From Sophora flavescens (Eukaryota; Streptophyta; Magnoliopsida; Fabales; Fabaceae): a stretch of DNA of 64,000 nt. Location: positions 50,915,007-50,979,006 of the forward strand of contig CM061070.1 of assembly GCA_030762895.1 (NCBI GenBank). The letters run 5' to 3'. This document shows positions 10,411 to 21,877 of this stretch, in pieces. How positions within the stretch are numbered: position 1 is the first letter of the stretch; every line of letters begins with the position of its first letter. The notes under the pieces are model-generated. The model saw only the letters and a program-made list of their open reading frames with translations. It did no database searches and was not told the DNA's origin. The translations under genes and the position numbers were made by a program.

Positions 10411-10916
10411 ATTATGATTGCAAGTATAATTATGTGATTTTATTTTTGAGTTTTCCATGACAGATTGACTGATGATTAAACTGGTTCAATGTTCAACTCG
10501 CTGAATATAAATTTAAAGGTGAGGCTATTTAACTATTTCAATTATTTATTTAGATTTTTCTTAATTAATTATAACTTTTAAAATTAAAAATTATAATTAT
10601 TAGTAAGAAATATGAATATAAGGTTTAGAATGTCAATACAAGGATTTTTGTTTTTTTGGTTACATGCACAAGAGGGTATATATATGATATTCTAATTTTT
10701 ACCAATCAATGACATAAATTTGAAATAGTTTCAAACCTATTAGTGATTTGAGAATTAAAAATAATAGTTTTAGAATATATATGTATATGTTTATGAAAAC
10801 AGAATATGAAAATTTAGGGGGACCAAGGCCCCTCCCGATGAATGTATGCGTCCGTCCCTGTTGATTGTGTAAGGTATAGTTGTTTATTTTTTTAGAATAA
10901 AGGTTTAGTTGTTTAT
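10411..10916. other. AT-rich spacer with hAT-like terminus
   Basis: Mostly AT-rich with no reading frame. Near 10,815-10,860 it has 'gggggaccaaggcccc..' ending TCCGTCCCTG, whose reverse complement CAGGGACGGA looks like the terminal inverted repeat of a plant DNA transposon. The other end was not found. Confidence 0.35.
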
Positions 10917-11187
10917 CAATCTTCAAATATTATAGTACCGTCCAAGAATTGTAAGTCTGACGCCGAGTACAATTGGTGTCAATTTAGTACTATTACCGAG
11001 GATGTCAACAAAAAGGCTACGAAGCCCCGAGAACATACAACCGAAGTAAAGACCCCTACAGATCTTTAAGCCGACTATATGAGGAAAATGATTCTTTTGT
11101 GTCATCAGTGTGCCCAAAGCACAAACTGTCGTTGACAATTATTTGTTTGACACTGAGCTACCTATATACCCTAAATCTTTGTTGCTC
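10917..11187. repeat. 271-bp direct repeat, copy A
   Basis: Runs from 'caatcttcaaatatta' to 'tttgttgctc' and matches 11,638-11,908 with about 90% identity by eye. Neither end has TG..CA, so it is not an obvious LTR. The two copies flank an antisense Sire-like LTR piece. Confidence 0.8.
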
Positions 11188-11199
11188 AACTCAGGGGCT

Positions 11200-11635
11200 G
11201 AATCCCGATATCAACCGAAATAACCAAAGTTAACACAAGGGGGTTGAATTGTGTTTACCAACTTTTTGGAAAAATTTGAAAATATTTTCACAGGCACAAC
11301 AAGCAAAACTGAAGTAGAGAAAATTAAACGGGTGACTCGTCTAATTTTAAAACAGCACACACGTACTCACAATTAAAGATTTAAAGAGATTTGACATCCA
11401 CAAATTTAACTCCCCAAGTTAAAAGCTATAACAAATAAACTCATAAATAAATTGAATAATTAGGGAAGAGGAATATCACTCAAGATATTTATACTGGTTC
11501 ACCCCCAAATCAATATGGTTACCTCCAGTTTTTTACAGCACCAAGTTTCTTCACTATAACTAATTAGACAACAGTACAAGTATTCTTTTCACATCTAACA
11601 TCTCCAAGCTCACACTCAAACAAGTACTATTTTCT
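11200..11635 (-). mobile_element. Antisense Sire-like LTR fragment
   Basis: On the minus strand it reads 'gtaaacacaattcaaccccc', matching the 3' part of the Sire-like LTR at 46,305-46,345, then 'gaaccagtataaatatcttg' near 11,500, which would be an LTR TATA region. No internal Sire sequence is attached. Confidence 0.6.
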
Positions 11636-11637
11636 AT

Positions 11638-11908
11638 CAATCTTCAAATATTATTGTACTGGTCGAGAATTGTAAGTCTGACGTCGAGTACAATTGGTAT
11701 CAATTTAATACCGTTACCGAGGATGTTAAGAAAAGGGCTAGGAAGCCCCGAGTACATATAACAGAAATAAAGACCCCTATAGGTCTTTAAGCCGACTGTA
11801 TGAGGAAAATGATTCTTTTGAGCCATCAGTGTGGCCAAAACACAAACTGTCGTTGACAATTATTTGTTTGACACTGAGCTACATATATATCCTAAATCTT
11901 TGTTGCTC
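11638..11908. repeat. 271-bp direct repeat, copy B
   Basis: Second copy of 10,917-11,187, same orientation, same length, sharing 'tat' just upstream. Confidence 0.8.
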
Positions 11909-12019
11909 CAATATAGTGATTCACACGGGACATCAAGTACCTCAACCTATTAACATATCATAATTAAATATGACAAGTATTACATGGAAAATAGTCGTAC
12001 AACTGCACATCAATAATTT

Positions 12020-12066
12020 ACATGCAGCTGCAACCAAAGCTTTTTGCCATTAGATGGGGTCGGCTA
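12020..12066 (-). mobile_element. LINE/SINE-type 3' tail fragment
   Basis: Reverse complement contains 'tatatagccgaccccatcta' and an 'aagctttggttg' end, a diverged match to the 3' end of the LINE at 27,400-27,460. It sits where the RRP12-like intron in the left arm of the inverted repeat breaks off. Confidence 0.5.
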
Positions 12067-12169
12067 TATAGACCAATTAACACCATAAAAGTAAAATTTA
12101 CACTTCCACGACTGGTTCAGGAATTAGGTAACTATATGCACAAATGCAATATAATTCAAAATATCACAC

Positions 12170-12275
12170 CTTTGAGAGAACCAAAGACAAAATGAGGCTT
12201 ATTTACACATATTTGTCTGTTAAAAGAATAAACTTCATTCATTCCGGCATCAAGCAAGTCAACAATAAATGTCAT
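12170..12275 (-). pseudogene. RRP12-like exon fragment, left arm
   Basis: Minus strand encodes FIVDLLDAGMNEVYSFNRQI and CVNKPHFVFGSLK followed by a GT donor. This matches the exon at 35,809-36,043 (..LLDAGINKLYSLNSQICVDK..). The downstream exon is missing here; intron sequence runs to about 12,070. RRP12-like proteins are HEAT-repeat ribosome-biogenesis factors. This is a gene fragment, not a gene. Confidence 0.7.
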
Positions 12276-12329
12276 TTGCAAAATAAGACATGTTCATAAA
12301 ATAAAAACTATAACCGAACAAAGTTGAAT

Positions 12330-12640
12330 TCAAATAAAAGAAAAAATTGCAAATTCAAAAGTGTTACAAATGACTTGACTACAGAGGTGAAACAAAGCTT
12401 TCAAAGTAGTAATTGTCACCCACCCACTATGCATTTGTTGCTTCCAAAAATCTTGGGAGTGTACCACCTCATCTTCCTCGCAATTATAGAAATAGGCAGC
12501 ATCATAGGTTCCCGTAGGCCATAGTAATGTCGGTACTTTACCATTCTGAGACATGTTGAGCGTTAGCAATGTATTATCATACAACACATGTTGCTATAGA
12601 GACACCGGAAGAACGGAAATATTAATCCTTGCAAATACAG
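12330..12640 (-). pseudogene. F-box-associated domain fragment, C-terminal part
   Basis: Minus strand encodes LYDNTLLTLNMSQNGKVPTL and LWPTGTYDAAYFYNCEEDE, corresponding to the C-terminal part of plant F-box-associated interaction domains. It matches the right-arm copy at about 21,540-21,774. It is separated from the rest of the gene (14,712-15,440) by an inserted Athila derivative. Confidence 0.75.
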
Positions 12641-12644
12641 TTAC

Positions 12645-14705
12645 TAAAAATGCATGCAAAACAATAACAAAATATGATGTTTCACACACATCAAATCTCC
12701 TCAAGCTTAAGATCTTGTTTATCCTCAAGCAATAACTAAGGCCAAACAAAGAAGTGTGATCAAGAGACAATATTAAATGAGGAACACGAGTAAACAAACA
12801 ACCAAGCAATAGGCAAAGACAAACCAAGAGCTAGAGAGGCAATAAATTCCAAGTCCAATTAGAGGCTAGAGTTCTCAGAAATCATGCTTCTCGCTGAATT
12901 AGGTTCACTCAACTAACCACACTCAAAATGTTTAAAGGTGAAAACAATATGCTCAAGTTTCCTCAAAGAAAGTACACTTCCATAAGCTTGATAAGAAACC
13001 AAATTTCCACTAATAGTTTGCATGCATGCAAGAATCAAAAGGTCTTCCAAGGGTTGTAATGGAGCCATGTGAATGATGTTAGGTGAGGTTAAAGAAAGGA
13101 AGGTATAAACAAAGGGCTAACAAAATTTTCCATAAGCACATAGAACATAAATGGAGTAAAAACATTTTTTTTTTAATTTTATTTTCCATCTCCCACTATA
13201 TTTTTTTTTTCTTATTTTTTTTTGTTTAATTTAACAAATGGGAGAGACTTTATCAACATTTCTTTTTCTTTATTTTTATTTGAGAAAGAGATTACTCAAA
13301 AACATATAATTCCCAACACAACTTTCAAACACAATTCTCTCCATTTAATATTCTACTTGATTACCAACAATGTATCATCATAGGCATCAAGAAAATATTT
13401 ATGCAATAGGCTCGGGATGGGTAACTAATGGATGAAAGTGAGAAAATTATTTCATAAGGCCAGAAAAATACCTAAGATGCCTTAATCACATTCAAGCATG
13501 CAAACAAAATTTTTGCCTCAACATGGTTTCAAATCAATATTCAACAATTTGAATTCCAATGCCTATGGCCTTCCACAAGATTCAACAATTTGAATTCCAA
13601 ATCAATATCTCAAAATCCACAAAAGAGGGGGCACAAATTCAACAAAAAAATCGAGATATGATGGTGTGAAAATGCAGTATGAAGATTTAATGCAATATGC
13701 ATCTGGGAATGAATGAAACTACCAATGATCTACGAAAACAAAAAATGAAAATACCCCTTCATGCTTAGAAATTTACATTGTCCGCAATGTAAAATTCTAA
13801 AACAAGAGAGGAATAAAAGAAAAGGACTCATTGTGGTGGTAGGACCAACCAACAATTCGACACACGAATATCAAAAGAAAAAGAAATTAAAAAGAAAATC
13901 AAAGAAAATTTGGGTTACCTCCCAAGAGACGCTTGTTTAAAGTCATTAGCTCGAATCCTGGTTCATATCACCACGGATCATCTGGAATTGGAAGTGAATG
14001 AGTCAAATACGCTTCCTCTTAGCTCTTTTCAGCTTAAGCTTCATTACTTTGTTCCTTTCAGGAGGAACTTTAAATTCTTTGGCTCATCAACCCCATCCTA
14101 ATCATCCTTTGAGGAAGCATTGGCTATGAAAAGTTTGGGAGGGGCATCTGAGCTAAGCTTCTCTTTCACCATTGATGACAATGACTCAATCCTGCACACA
14201 TAATTCTCAAAAGAAAGGTGTTTATAAGAATTAGTTAAATTAAAATCTACTCTTTCTTCCCCAACATTTAATGAGAGCATGTTTAACATCTATGATGGCT
14301 CCAGCTCTAGACCACATCTAACTCTCGTGATCAAAGTCCTAAATTCAATTATTATGGATCCAATACCTAGGTTTACTTCTCAGTTCCTCCCTAGAATTTC
14401 TAAGACATGCAAATAGGTGATCAGTCAATTCACATGGACAAGGCACAATAAGAACCAAATAAATGAGTCAAACATTAACAAAAGAGAAATATCAAATATT
14501 CATCATAATAATGTCAAATGACACTACCCAATCCTAGAAACAAAGGAAACTACTCAAGCATAATGGAAATAGCAAGAGTCAAAAGGATATAAAACATCCT
14601 GGTGGTGGGTCATTCCACACCCTAGCCGTAGTTGGCTTTGAGATGTCCTTTTTGCTCACCTGTATATTCCATCTTCACTTATATAAGCTTTCCACTTTTT
14701 TGTAG
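12645..14705 (-). mobile_element. Antisense Athila deletion derivative
   Basis: Read on the minus strand it has, in order: an Athila LTR-like piece (about 14,410-14,330, related to 3,225-3,330), a direct junction to the end of the protease domain ('gagctggagccatcatagat', near 14,300), the protease C-terminal peptide (VDFNLTNSYKHLSFENYVCR, 14,098-14,289), the 'gggaggtaaccca' motif (about 13,915-13,930), and the conserved dyad 'acattgcggacaatgta' (near 13,775). Gag and most of pol are missing. It splits the left-arm F-box pseudogene. Target duplications were not resolved, so the ends are approximate. Confidence 0.75.
14098..14310 (-). pseudogene. Athila protease C-terminal remnant
   Basis: Encodes SLNVGEERVDFNLTNSY and FENYVCRIESLSSMVKEKL, clearly related to the protein end at 5,960-6,110 (NLEEGSVDFDLTNSY, ESHVCRIEIMPPKVKEEL). 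Opposite strand to the main Athila copy. The catalytic part is absent. Confidence 0.8.
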
Positions 14706-14711
14706 GCCACT

Positions 14712-15440
14712 TTAGCACCAATCCTGCACATCACCACCAGAAAAACCACAGTTATGCACAAAATGAGTCATCATCTTGGAATAATAAGAAAAAGATAGAC
14801 AATCCATCAAAATCCCAACATGTATCCTCTCCCTAGCATAGGTTATCTCATCATCAAGTGCCTGTGGTAACGGCATTTGTTTATAGGTCTCACTTGCCAG
14901 GTCAAGTAAAATAATCCCTAACCGATCCTTAGTAAATGTAGCTGGTTCGTTGTTCATAGGAAACACCACATCATAGTAAACTATTAGTCAATTAAGAGTG
15001 TCATTGATATACATATTTAAGTAGTTGCTGCCACTGCGGGGTTTAGTCTGAATGGAATATGCAGGGAAACCCAATATCTCTCCATTGATTGTCACCATCA
15101 ATAATGTAAACTCTGACATAATTTTTTTTTTGAATATCGGATCCACCAATACTACCTTGTAAGTGTCATTTTCTTTGTCATGCCCAAGTCCAATCGTGTC
15201 CAAAGTATTGAATTTGCTTTGTACAAATGATGCTTCAGACAGTAACTTCATAGCTGGGTTAAAAAAACGAATCCAATATTCGAAGCAGCATAATTGAAAT
15301 TCACATCTAGCCAGACAGAATAACCTGTTGCATGAACTGACAGGTTTGTATCCTCCATCAATGATGTAGTTCAAATCATTTTATTCCCTAATATGACCTC
15401 TCAAGAAATTCCCAAGATGATATGAGTAGTTTGTGTTCTC
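14712..15440 (-). pseudogene. F-box-associated domain pseudogene, left arm
   Basis: Minus strand reads YIIDGGYKPVSSCNRLFCLA, CEFQLCCFEYWIRFFNPAMK, GHDKENDTYKVVLVD, ITINGEILGFPAYS-like sequence, then FTKDRLGIILLDLASETYKQ and LPQALDDE. This is the order seen in plant F-box-associated (FBA) domains, which in SCF ubiquitin ligases bind substrates. An in-frame TGA precedes the second block near 14,988, and the conserved WxNGTLNWL-type segment is damaged. The F-box itself is not recognisable. The continuation is at 12,330-12,640. Confidence 0.75.
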
Positions 15441-15610
15441 TAGGTTTTCGTTGTCTTGATCTAGATATGATGGGATGTATGGCTCTTGGTCATGGTAAGA
15501 AACCGAAATTCAATCGTATTCTTACCAAGACCAAGAGCCACACAACCCACCACATCAAGATCAAGACGACGAAATCCTAGACAACGCAAACTAATCATAT
15601 CATCTTGGGA
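15400..15610. repeat. Centre of large inverted repeat
   Basis: About 15,389-15,493 ('gacctctcaagaaattcccaa' to 'catggtaagaa') is the inverted copy of about 15,518-15,628 ('ttcttaccaagaccaagagc' to 'cttgagaggtc'). The spacer is only about 25 bp. It is the axis of an inverted duplication whose arms carry the F-box and RRP12 fragments. Confidence 0.8.
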
Positions 15611-17429
15611 GCGTCTTGAGAGGTCATCCTTCCCTATTAGGAAACAAAACAATTAGAACTACACCATCAATGCAGGTAGGGGTGAGCAGCGGTCGGTTTC
15701 GGTCGGTTTCGGGCTCAAAAAGCCCAATCCGCTGTAAACCGATCAGTCAATTTTATGGCCCATTTCCGCCCAATTGTTGTTCGGTTTGGTCGGGTTGCGG
15801 TTAGGTCGGGTTGAGCGGATGACCGGTCGGGTTGGCACAGGTATGATTGGGCCAGATTCATTTTTTAGGCCAAACTTAATTTTTGATTGCTTTTTCCCAA
15901 TTTTGGGTTAGTTTTACTGTTTTACCATCTAAATACACAATTGGGCCTTAAATCATACATTGGGTCACTGTGAACCCTCATCATGAAAGATGGAATGTTC
16001 AATGACAATGTTTCACTCCATGCATACTAATTAAACACAAAGATAGAGAAGCCTAGAAGTCGATAGTTTAGTTATACACAAGTGCAAATACATAAGAAAA
16101 CAAGATTTATAACATAATAACATATTAACATAATAAAATCATAATCTGCTGATTCTTGAAACAAGGTAGCCTGCTGATTCTTCAAACAAGGTAGCCATGA
16201 ACTCATCTCTATCAACATTTTTTTTACAAGAAACCTGCAATATAAAAGATAGGGTTGAAATCTTATGCAGTACTTGCACAACCACATAAAACAACAACAA
16301 ACACATGAAAGAATCCATATACCTTTTGCTTCAAGAAACTCTGACCATTGAATTTTACCCATTTATAGCAACATTAAGTCTGCTCCCCCATTCAAAAGAT
16401 AGTCATCAGAGGGCCTACCAAATTTAGACACTTGAGGATTACTAAACCAATCCACACATAGGCAATACAATGATAGTGGTAATTAAAACAGAATAAACAA
16501 GAGTATGCCACATCATGAGAAAATGAAGTCTACCATTTTAATACACCAAAGTACCAAACCAAAGACACCGCACTTTGCCTCGCACACCGGACCAGCAGGG
16601 ATCATTCATTTTTGGGGTTTGTTCATGACTTCATGTCAACCAATCCCTAATAATTAAAGATTTTGACACATTAAACAATCTACTATTCCTTTCAAGCAAT
16701 ATACACCAAAGCACTTCAAAAACAAAACACCGACACGAAATCTTAGGTCAAAACCTCTCGAGTTAGTGAGGACCGAGGAGAAAAGTCCCTACCGCCGCTT
16801 CAAGACTCTGCAGAGACAAGGTGGAGAAAAATGAGGAAAGTTTGCAGATCTCTTTCATAGTTTCATTACAGAGTTCATTTACGCAAATTAGAAGACAAAT
16901 TAATGGAAAGACAATCCAATATTACAAGATTGTAAAGGAAATCGAAAGTACCTTTCGGTTCATAGTAGTAGCAAGGCCAAAAATAGAGTAGCATGGCACC
17001 GATAACAAAACAGTCCTAACTCCTAAGAGGCTAACAGTTGATATATATACCAAGCAGATTGTGATGAGTCATGTTTCACATATGACTCCAAAAAGCAAAA
17101 GTTCAGTTCTCGCAAGCGAGGATAAAATACAAAATTTAGTACATAACATAATAATAAGGAACAAATCATACAAAAATTCAGCAAGGCAAAAACAAGGAAC
17201 AAAACCTTAATAACTTTCACCACAACCAATATTCATTGGTTGTGATTGAGATGATGAACCAAACACCGATGTAACTCCAGCTCTTAATGTCGCTCCTCCA
17301 CTCCTCCCAAAATATGTTGATCCGCGATGAAATTCTTGAAAACATTGATAAAAACAGATTGAATTAGCTTACATACGTAAATACATATACAAAAGGATTC
17401 AAAGGTATAAAATAATAGAGAAACATGTA

Positions 17430-19545
17430 CCAAAACAATTTTCTCGGATGTCTCAAATTCCTCATTTAGATTGAGGTCTTTAAATTGGTAGAGAGAAGGC
17501 CTCAACCAATTCGAGCACAAATCGAGTGCCTCCTGCCATTTCCAAGGGTTAGAGAGCTTCTAAAGGTGTCTAACACCCTTCCACCAAAGACTAAAAGCAC
17601 TTTCTCGAAGCCACGGTGGAAACAGAGAGTGGACAAAACATCCTTGGCCAAGGTTGAGAGTATGGGAAACCGAGAGGAATTTTGCTTCCACCACAAAAGC
17701 AAGTCAAATTTGTCATCTCCATCCACACAAGATTCGGCCAAGTACCTCTCAAGTTCATTTTTCCGATCAATTGAATTTTTTTCCTTAAGATGCTTCTTGA
17801 AAGCATCAGCCTTGCCCAATGTGTTGAAATTTCAACAGGGCTAGAGGTTTCTGCAGATGAACTACCCTCCAATGGACCATGAGAAGTTTGACTAGGCCTA
17901 TTTTGTTGCTCATGAGCTGTATCATACCAATCATACATACTTGGACAGGTTGTGCTTAATACTAGTTGTCGGTTTATTGGAAAAATCTAAGTCATCTTTG
18001 TACATGTCTTGAAATGACCACTCGACATACCTAAACTTATAACGAGGGTCAAGAATGACACCAAAATAAAGCAAATGATTGATATTTACAATGTTTCCCC
18101 AATACTTGTCATATTTTTTCTTCATTTCTATGCCCATACTACTCAAAAGCAATTGGTATTCTTGATGGATTGGCTAAGTTCATAATGGATTGAAGCCAAT
18201 TGGTGGAATGCAGAATGTATGTTCACATGCAAAGAAGATGAGAATATCTTAGTGGCCTCATAGAAGATCTTAAGAAATTTCACAAAGGCTCTTGCATTCT
18301 CCCAATCTATACTAGAAGGGGGCCATCAGGCCCAAAGTATTCCATATAGCTTGTATCCTCAAATTCAAGCTTTTCGAATGCAACTTGAAACCTCTCCGCT
18401 GAATCCAAGCATCATGTATGTTGAGTTCCATCTAGTAGGAACATCAAGACACACAAGTTTTTGAGATGAAATTCTAGCAAACTCTATGCACTCCTTAAAC
18501 TTAGCAAGTCTTTGAGGTGAAGACCTCACAAACCTAACAAAGATTGCGAATACTTGTAATGGAATGATGTAGGTCCTTCAAACCATCATTGACTACTAGG
18601 TTCAAGATGTGCGCACAACACCTCATGTGTAAGAACTCTCCATCTACCACTAACCCATTCATGTTCTTGAATCGTTTTTCAAGTATGCCACACCCACATC
18701 ATTTGATGATGCATTATCTACTGTGATTGTGGATACATTTCTAAGCCCCCACTCTCTTAAGACCTCTTCAACTTTCCTACCAATGGTCTCACCTCTATGG
18801 TTGGGAACTATTGAGAAGCTGATTATTCTCTTTTGATACTTCCACTCCTTGTCAATAAAATGAGCTGTAAGGGTTAAATAATTGAGGTTCTGGATGGATG
18901 TCCAACAATCAGTGGTGAGTGCAACCCTACCACATTCAGATCTGAACAAAGCTTTTAAGCGGGCTTTTTCATCTAAATAGAGCTTAAAACAATCTCTAGC
19001 CATTGTATGTCTTGAAGGGATTGCAAGTTGTGGTCAGAATCGCTTTGCAAAGAACCTTGAAACCCTCACCCTCAACTACCCGGAAGGGTTGTTCATCTAA
19101 GGTGATGAACATAGCCAAGGCCTTCCTACAAGCCTCAACATTAAATCTATGGCTAGCTGCAGTCAAATCAATACCCTCTCCACTCCTACCAGGTGAAAAG
19201 GTAATAACTGTTTGGTTGGGGTCAGTGTTGATAGCATATGTATATTTTGGACACATTTTTAGATGAGCAAGCATATTTGATGTTCCATGAGTTTTGGTGT
19301 CAGCTAGATATCTTTTACCACAATACTTACATGCTGCAGTTGGCTCTTTAGCTTCATTTTCAGGTACTTTGGTGAAATGGTCCCATGCAGTTGATGTTCT
19401 CCTAGGACCACTAGCATTAGGCTTCCTCTTCCTTGTATTTTTAGGAGGAAGAAGAGTGGGATCAACACCTGCAGCTTCATTTACAACTTTGCTGGTGGTT
19501 AGTGGGCTGGTCTCCTATTGGCTGGCTGTCTTCCATATATTACAC
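17430..19545 (-). pseudogene. hAT transposase, multiply disrupted
   Basis: Domains appear in the expected order on the minus strand. A BED zinc finger comes first (about 19,250-19,400: DHFTKV, CKYCGKRYLADTKTHGTSN, LAHLKMCPKY). The RNase-H-like core follows (18,659-19,003: CGRVALTTDCWTS, NLNYLTLTAHFID, VSTITVDNASSND), then DPRYKFRYVEWSF at 17,931-18,152, and the hAT C-terminal dimerisation region (about 17,600-17,770: ELERYLAESC, FDLLLWWKQNSSRFPILSTL). Stops and frameshifts separate these blocks, for example after the BED block at 18,996 and near 17,930. Self-mobilisation from this copy looks impossible, but it could be moved by a related transposase. Confidence 0.9.
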
Positions 19546-20269
19546 TTGTAACATCAAGAGTGAAACTTGCTCTATCAGCATTCTAAATTTAACAAGTAAT
19601 ATCACCTATAAAAATTTATATGTCCTTATAAAAAAGCTAGGGTTCATCAATTAAAAATGCATGTTATTAAAATTTAAACAAAGCTAAACTTATACATTTA
19701 TCATAAGTTTAGCTCAGTTTAAATTTACATGTCATGACAAGGATGTAACACATCTATGTATGTGTAACATTTGAAGCAAACACACAGTGTGCATAGATGT
19801 ATACAAACAGAGTTTATGTCCATGCACCACGGGCTCGAAGTCACAAGTCGACACTACAGGAAACTAATCATAGTTGATGAAGCTGAACAACTTTTTTTTT
19901 AGAACTTTGTTTGGGGTGGGGTTGATTTTGGATGACAACTTATGACACATTATCTGATACTAGAATGAGGCTTACAATGTTGATACCTTCTTTTTATATT
20001 GTGGCCTTCTGTGCTTGAAATGATGAACAGCTCTGAGAAAATGAGTTGTTAACCTGAAAAAAAAACTCTACTCATTAGAGAGAATAACCAAATAAAGGAA
20101 AGGAACAGTGAGAATCACTAAGATCAGAGCGCATGCATTAGGGAAGACCGCAGATCCGAAAAAAATTAGAACCCATACCAAAAATGGAAGTAAAATTAAC
20201 ATATGGTTATGGAAGGAGGGAAAAAAAGTAGACATAGAAGGAAAAGGAACGAAAAGAGGATACCTGGAA

Positions 20270-20480
20270 CGGTGACCGCAGATCCGTGGCCTTCAGGCGG
20301 ATTCGCTTCGCTTTCGCTCACGGCCGGCTTCGAGCGCCGCGTCGTCGTGCGTCGACGTGCGTCGTGCTGCACTGCTGTCTGCTGCTCTGCGAGTGGCCAC
20401 GGAGCCAAGGAGGCAAGGACTAAGGACGGAAGGAACCACTTTAGGTTTAGGGTTTCACTTTCAAAGAAAGACTTCTATGT
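20270..20480 (-). promoter_or_regulatory. CpG-rich hAT 5' region with telo-box
   Basis: A CpG- and GC-rich block (about 20,275-20,410) in otherwise AT-rich DNA, upstream of the transposase on its strand. Next to it at about 20,443-20,457 the minus strand has AAACCCTAAACC, a telo-box motif common in plant housekeeping promoters, and a CT-rich leader upstream. Likely promoter and 5' leader of the transposase. Confidence 0.45.
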
Positions 20481-20877
20481 TCGACGCTTCTGACTTCTGA
20501 GTTCTCACCCCTATTCTTCGAGAGTCTTCGATCGAGTGTGAGACTGTGAGTGAGAGAGAATGAGTGTGTGGGAATGGGTTGGGCCTTGGCAGAATGGCAT
20601 GAAAAAACATGGACGAAGTCACGAAACGAATGGCAGCGCCAGCCCATGGAATAGAAAAATTGTATAATTAAATGTTTTTTTGTTATTAGCGGGTCGGTTC
20701 GGGTACCGATGGGTGACAAAACCCAGACCCGAACCCGACCGCGTATAACCATATCAACCCATTTTTCCCACCCGCCCAACCCGCCAACCCGATCAAACCC
20801 GACCGTTACACAAAAAATTGCAACGGGTTGGTCGGTTTCGGGCGGGTCACATATTTATGATCACCCCTAAATGCAGG

Positions 20878-21774
20878 ATACAAGTCTGTTAGTTCATACA
20901 ACGGGTTACTCTGTCTGTCGAGATGCGATTTTGAATTAGGCTGCTTCAGATATTGGATTCTTTTTTAACCCAACTATAATGTTAATGTCTGAAGCGCCAT
21001 CTCTACGAAGCGAATTCAATATTTTGGATTCCCACATGCTTGGATTTGGGCATGACAAAGTAAACGATACTTACAATATTGGTGGATCCGATATTCAAAA
21101 CAAAAAAAAACTAATGTCAAAGTTTACACTATGGATGGTGACAATCAGTGGAGAGATATTAAGGGTTCCCCTGCATGTCCCATTCTGACTATAAACCCCT
21201 GCCATGGCAGCGACTACTTAAATCTGTTTGTTAAGAACAATTAGATCAGTCGCACTCTTAATTGGTTAATAGTTCACAATGATGTTCACTATGATGTGAT
21301 GTTCCTATGAACAACGAGCATGCTACATTTACTAAGGATCGATTGGGGATTATTTCACTTGACCTGAGAAAGACGCTATTACCACAAGCACTTGATGATG
21401 AGATAACATATGCTAAGGAGAGGACACATGTTAGGATTTTAATGGATCGTCTGACTTTTTCTTATTATTCCAAGATAATGACTCATTTTGTGGTATGCAG
21501 ATGGAGTTTAGGATGAGAGACTCTTGGACTGTATGGGCGAGGATTAATCTTTCAATTCTTCCAATGTCTCTTGAGCAACGTGTTGTATGATAATGCATTA
21601 CTACCACTCAACATGTCTTATGGTAAAATGCTGACATTACTATGGCCTACGAGAACCTATGATGCTGCATATTTCTATAATTGTGATAAGGATTCCCAAG
21701 ATTTTGGAGGCAACAAATGCATGGAGTGGGTGGATGACATTGACTACTTAGAAACCTTAGTTTCACCTCTGTAG
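20878..21774 (+). pseudogene. F-box-associated domain pseudogene, right arm
   Basis: Inverted copy of the left-arm F-box sequence, in one piece except for the upstream hAT. Recognisable peptides: LGFGHDKVNDTYNIGGSDIQ (21,040-21,100), FTKDRLGIISLDLRKTLLPQ and ALDDEITYAKERTHVRILMD (21,320-21,450), the FBA-type MEFRMRDSWTVWARI (21,500-21,545), and LYDNALLPLNMSYGKMLTLL (21,580-21,640). It ends at a TAG at 21,772-21,774. Frameshifts separate the blocks; no F-box is seen. Confidence 0.8.
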
Positions 21775-21877
21775 TCAAGTCATTTGTAACACTTTCGAAT
21801 TTACAATTTTTTCTTTTACTTAAATTCAACTTTATTCGGTAATAGTGTTTATTTATGGGCATGTCTTATTTTGTAAA

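Larger units (their letters stand above)
15669..20877 (-). mobile_element. hAT DNA transposon (5,193 bp) with 8-bp TSD
   Basis: The element spans 15,677-20,869. Its ends are TAGGGGTGAGCA and, on the other strand, TAGGGGTGATCA. It is flanked by the 8-bp direct repeat AATGCAGG (15,669-15,676 and 20,870-20,877), the hallmark of hAT insertion. The same locus at 61,961-61,968 has a single AATGCAGG and no element, so both filled and empty sites are present. Subterminal regions have many 'ggtcggtttcggg'/'cccgaccc' motifs. A decayed transposase is on the minus strand. Confidence 0.97.

Noticed and set aside
10917..11908. TRIM element with 271-bp LTRs
   Set aside because: Repeats do not start TG or end CA, and there is no primer site or TSD.
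20203..20493. Plus-strand 96-codon frame through the GC-rich block
   Set aside because: Low-complexity Arg/Ser composition, opposite to transposase direction and without recognisable domain; better explained as promoter/leader.
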